In this document: one piece after another, positions 33,148 through 33,609 of the stretch
Numbering within the stretch: position 1 is the stretch's first letter
Layout: the number at the start of each line of letters is the position of its first letter
Assembly: GCF_019243155.1 (NCBI RefSeq)
Contig: NZ_JAFAUS010000538.1
Coordinates: 1 to 33,609, forward strand
From: Mycobacterium sp.
Lineage (GTDB): Bacteria > Actinomycetota > Actinomycetes > Mycobacteriales > Mycobacteriaceae
Direction of reading: 5' to 3'
Length of the DNA: 33,609 nt
Notes under the pieces: generated by a model
Told to the model about the DNA's origin: nothing
Database searches by the model: none
Seen by the model: the letters and a program-made list of their open reading frames with translations, nothing else
Translations under genes and position numbers: made by a program

Positions 33148-33609
33148 ATGAATGTCGACGACCTGATCCTGGTGAGCATTGACGACCACGTGGTCGAGCC
33201 GCCCGATATGTTCCTGCGCCACGTGCCCGCCAAATATAAGGACGAGGCGCCGATCGTGGTGACCGACGACAAGGGCGTTGACCAGTGGATGTACCAGGGC
33301 AGGCCGCAGGGGGTCAGCGGCCTGAACGCGGTGGTGTCCTGGCCGGCCGAGGAATGGGGCCGCGACCCGGCCGGTTTCGCCGAGATGCGCCCCGGCGTCT
33401 ACGACGTCCATGAGCGCGTGCGCGACATGAACCGCAACGGCATTCTCGCGTCGATGTGCTTCCCGACCTTCACCGGCTTCTCGGCGCGACACCTCAACAT
33501 GCACCGCGAAGAGGTCACGCTCGTCATGGTGTCGGCCTACAACGACTGGCACATCGACGACTGGGCCGGGTCGTATCCGGACCGCTTCATCCCGATCGCC
33601 GTCCTGCCG
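33148..33609 (+). CDS. Amidohydrolase family 2 protein, N-terminal part (cut by window edge)
   Basis: The first 154 codons of an amidohydrolase_2 protein. The N-terminal metal motif is VSIDDHVVEPPDMF, with Asp-Asp-His in place of HxH, as is common in mycobacterial members; RDMNRNGILASMCFP and AYNDWHIDDWAG are also family-typical. The catalytic His and Asp near the C-terminus are outside the window. Same family as the protein at 3439-4608 but clearly different in sequence. GAGAGGA lies 7 nt before the ATG. Third gene of the ferredoxin/EthD-like transcription unit. Confidence 0.9.
   Translation, partial: MNVDDLILVSIDDHVVEPPDMFLRHVPAKYKDEAPIVVTDDKGVDQWMYQGRPQGVSGLNAVVSWPAEEWGRDPAGFAEMRPGVYDVHERVRDMNRNGILASMCFPTFTGFSARHLNMHREEVTLVMVSAYNDWHIDDWAGSYPDRFIPIAVLP

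Overview
The window looks like a mycobacterial chromosome segment. It is GC-rich, genes are packed with TAGTG, ATGA and TGATG stop/start overlaps, GTG and TTG starts are common, and it carries a clear mmcO-type Tat-exported multicopper oxidase and a MIRU-like tandem repeat. The FadD/FadE/EchA, LLM-flavin, P450, MeaB and amidohydrolase families are those typical of this genus. The species cannot be fixed from the sequence alone. Almost every gene is catabolic or regulatory. No rRNA, tRNA, CRISPR array, insertion sequence or phage gene was seen.

Left block (1-9530). A minus-strand operon runs from a TetR regulator at 6812 through a 3-Cys ferredoxin, a cytochrome P450, an amidohydrolase-2 protein, two tandem M24 'pita-bread' proteins and a crotonase into a CaiB/BaiF CoA-transferase cut by the window edge. 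One M24 copy keeps its metal ligands and the other has lost most of them. A 22-bp palindrome upstream of tetR is repeated with 20 of 22 bases identical upstream of a separate SDR gene, so the SDR probably belongs to the same regulon. A PAS-domain protein is divergent from tetR, and an NmrA-like protein is divergent from the SDR.

Middle block (9616-23275). After mmcO comes an eight-gene minus-strand operon, from 20301 down to 11173: mhpC-, mhpA- and mhpB-like genes, a KstD-like flavoprotein, an LLM-type flavin oxidoreductase, an SDR, a cyclase-family protein and a second alpha/beta hydrolase. Divergent from it are an IclR regulator and a second KstD-like flavoprotein, with inverted repeats in the shared promoter. 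This combines phenol hydroxylation, meta ring cleavage and hydrolysis with ketone desaturation. I infer a route that aromatises an alicyclic ketone and then cleaves it, similar in logic to steroid ring-A degradation.

Right block (22766-33609). Thiolase, a stand-alone MeaB GTPase and a SnoaL-like protein form one minus operon, divergent from a proline-iminopeptidase-like hydrolase and a sulfatase. FadD, two FadE subunits and a crotonase form another minus operon, divergent from a 2Fe-2S ferredoxin, an EthD-like protein and an amidohydrolase that runs off the edge. Both divergent promoters carry a GAGAA...TATTCTC inverted repeat. Between the second fadE and the crotonase lies a three-copy repeat of about 57 bp, made of tiny reading frames whose stops and starts abut each other and both flanking genes.
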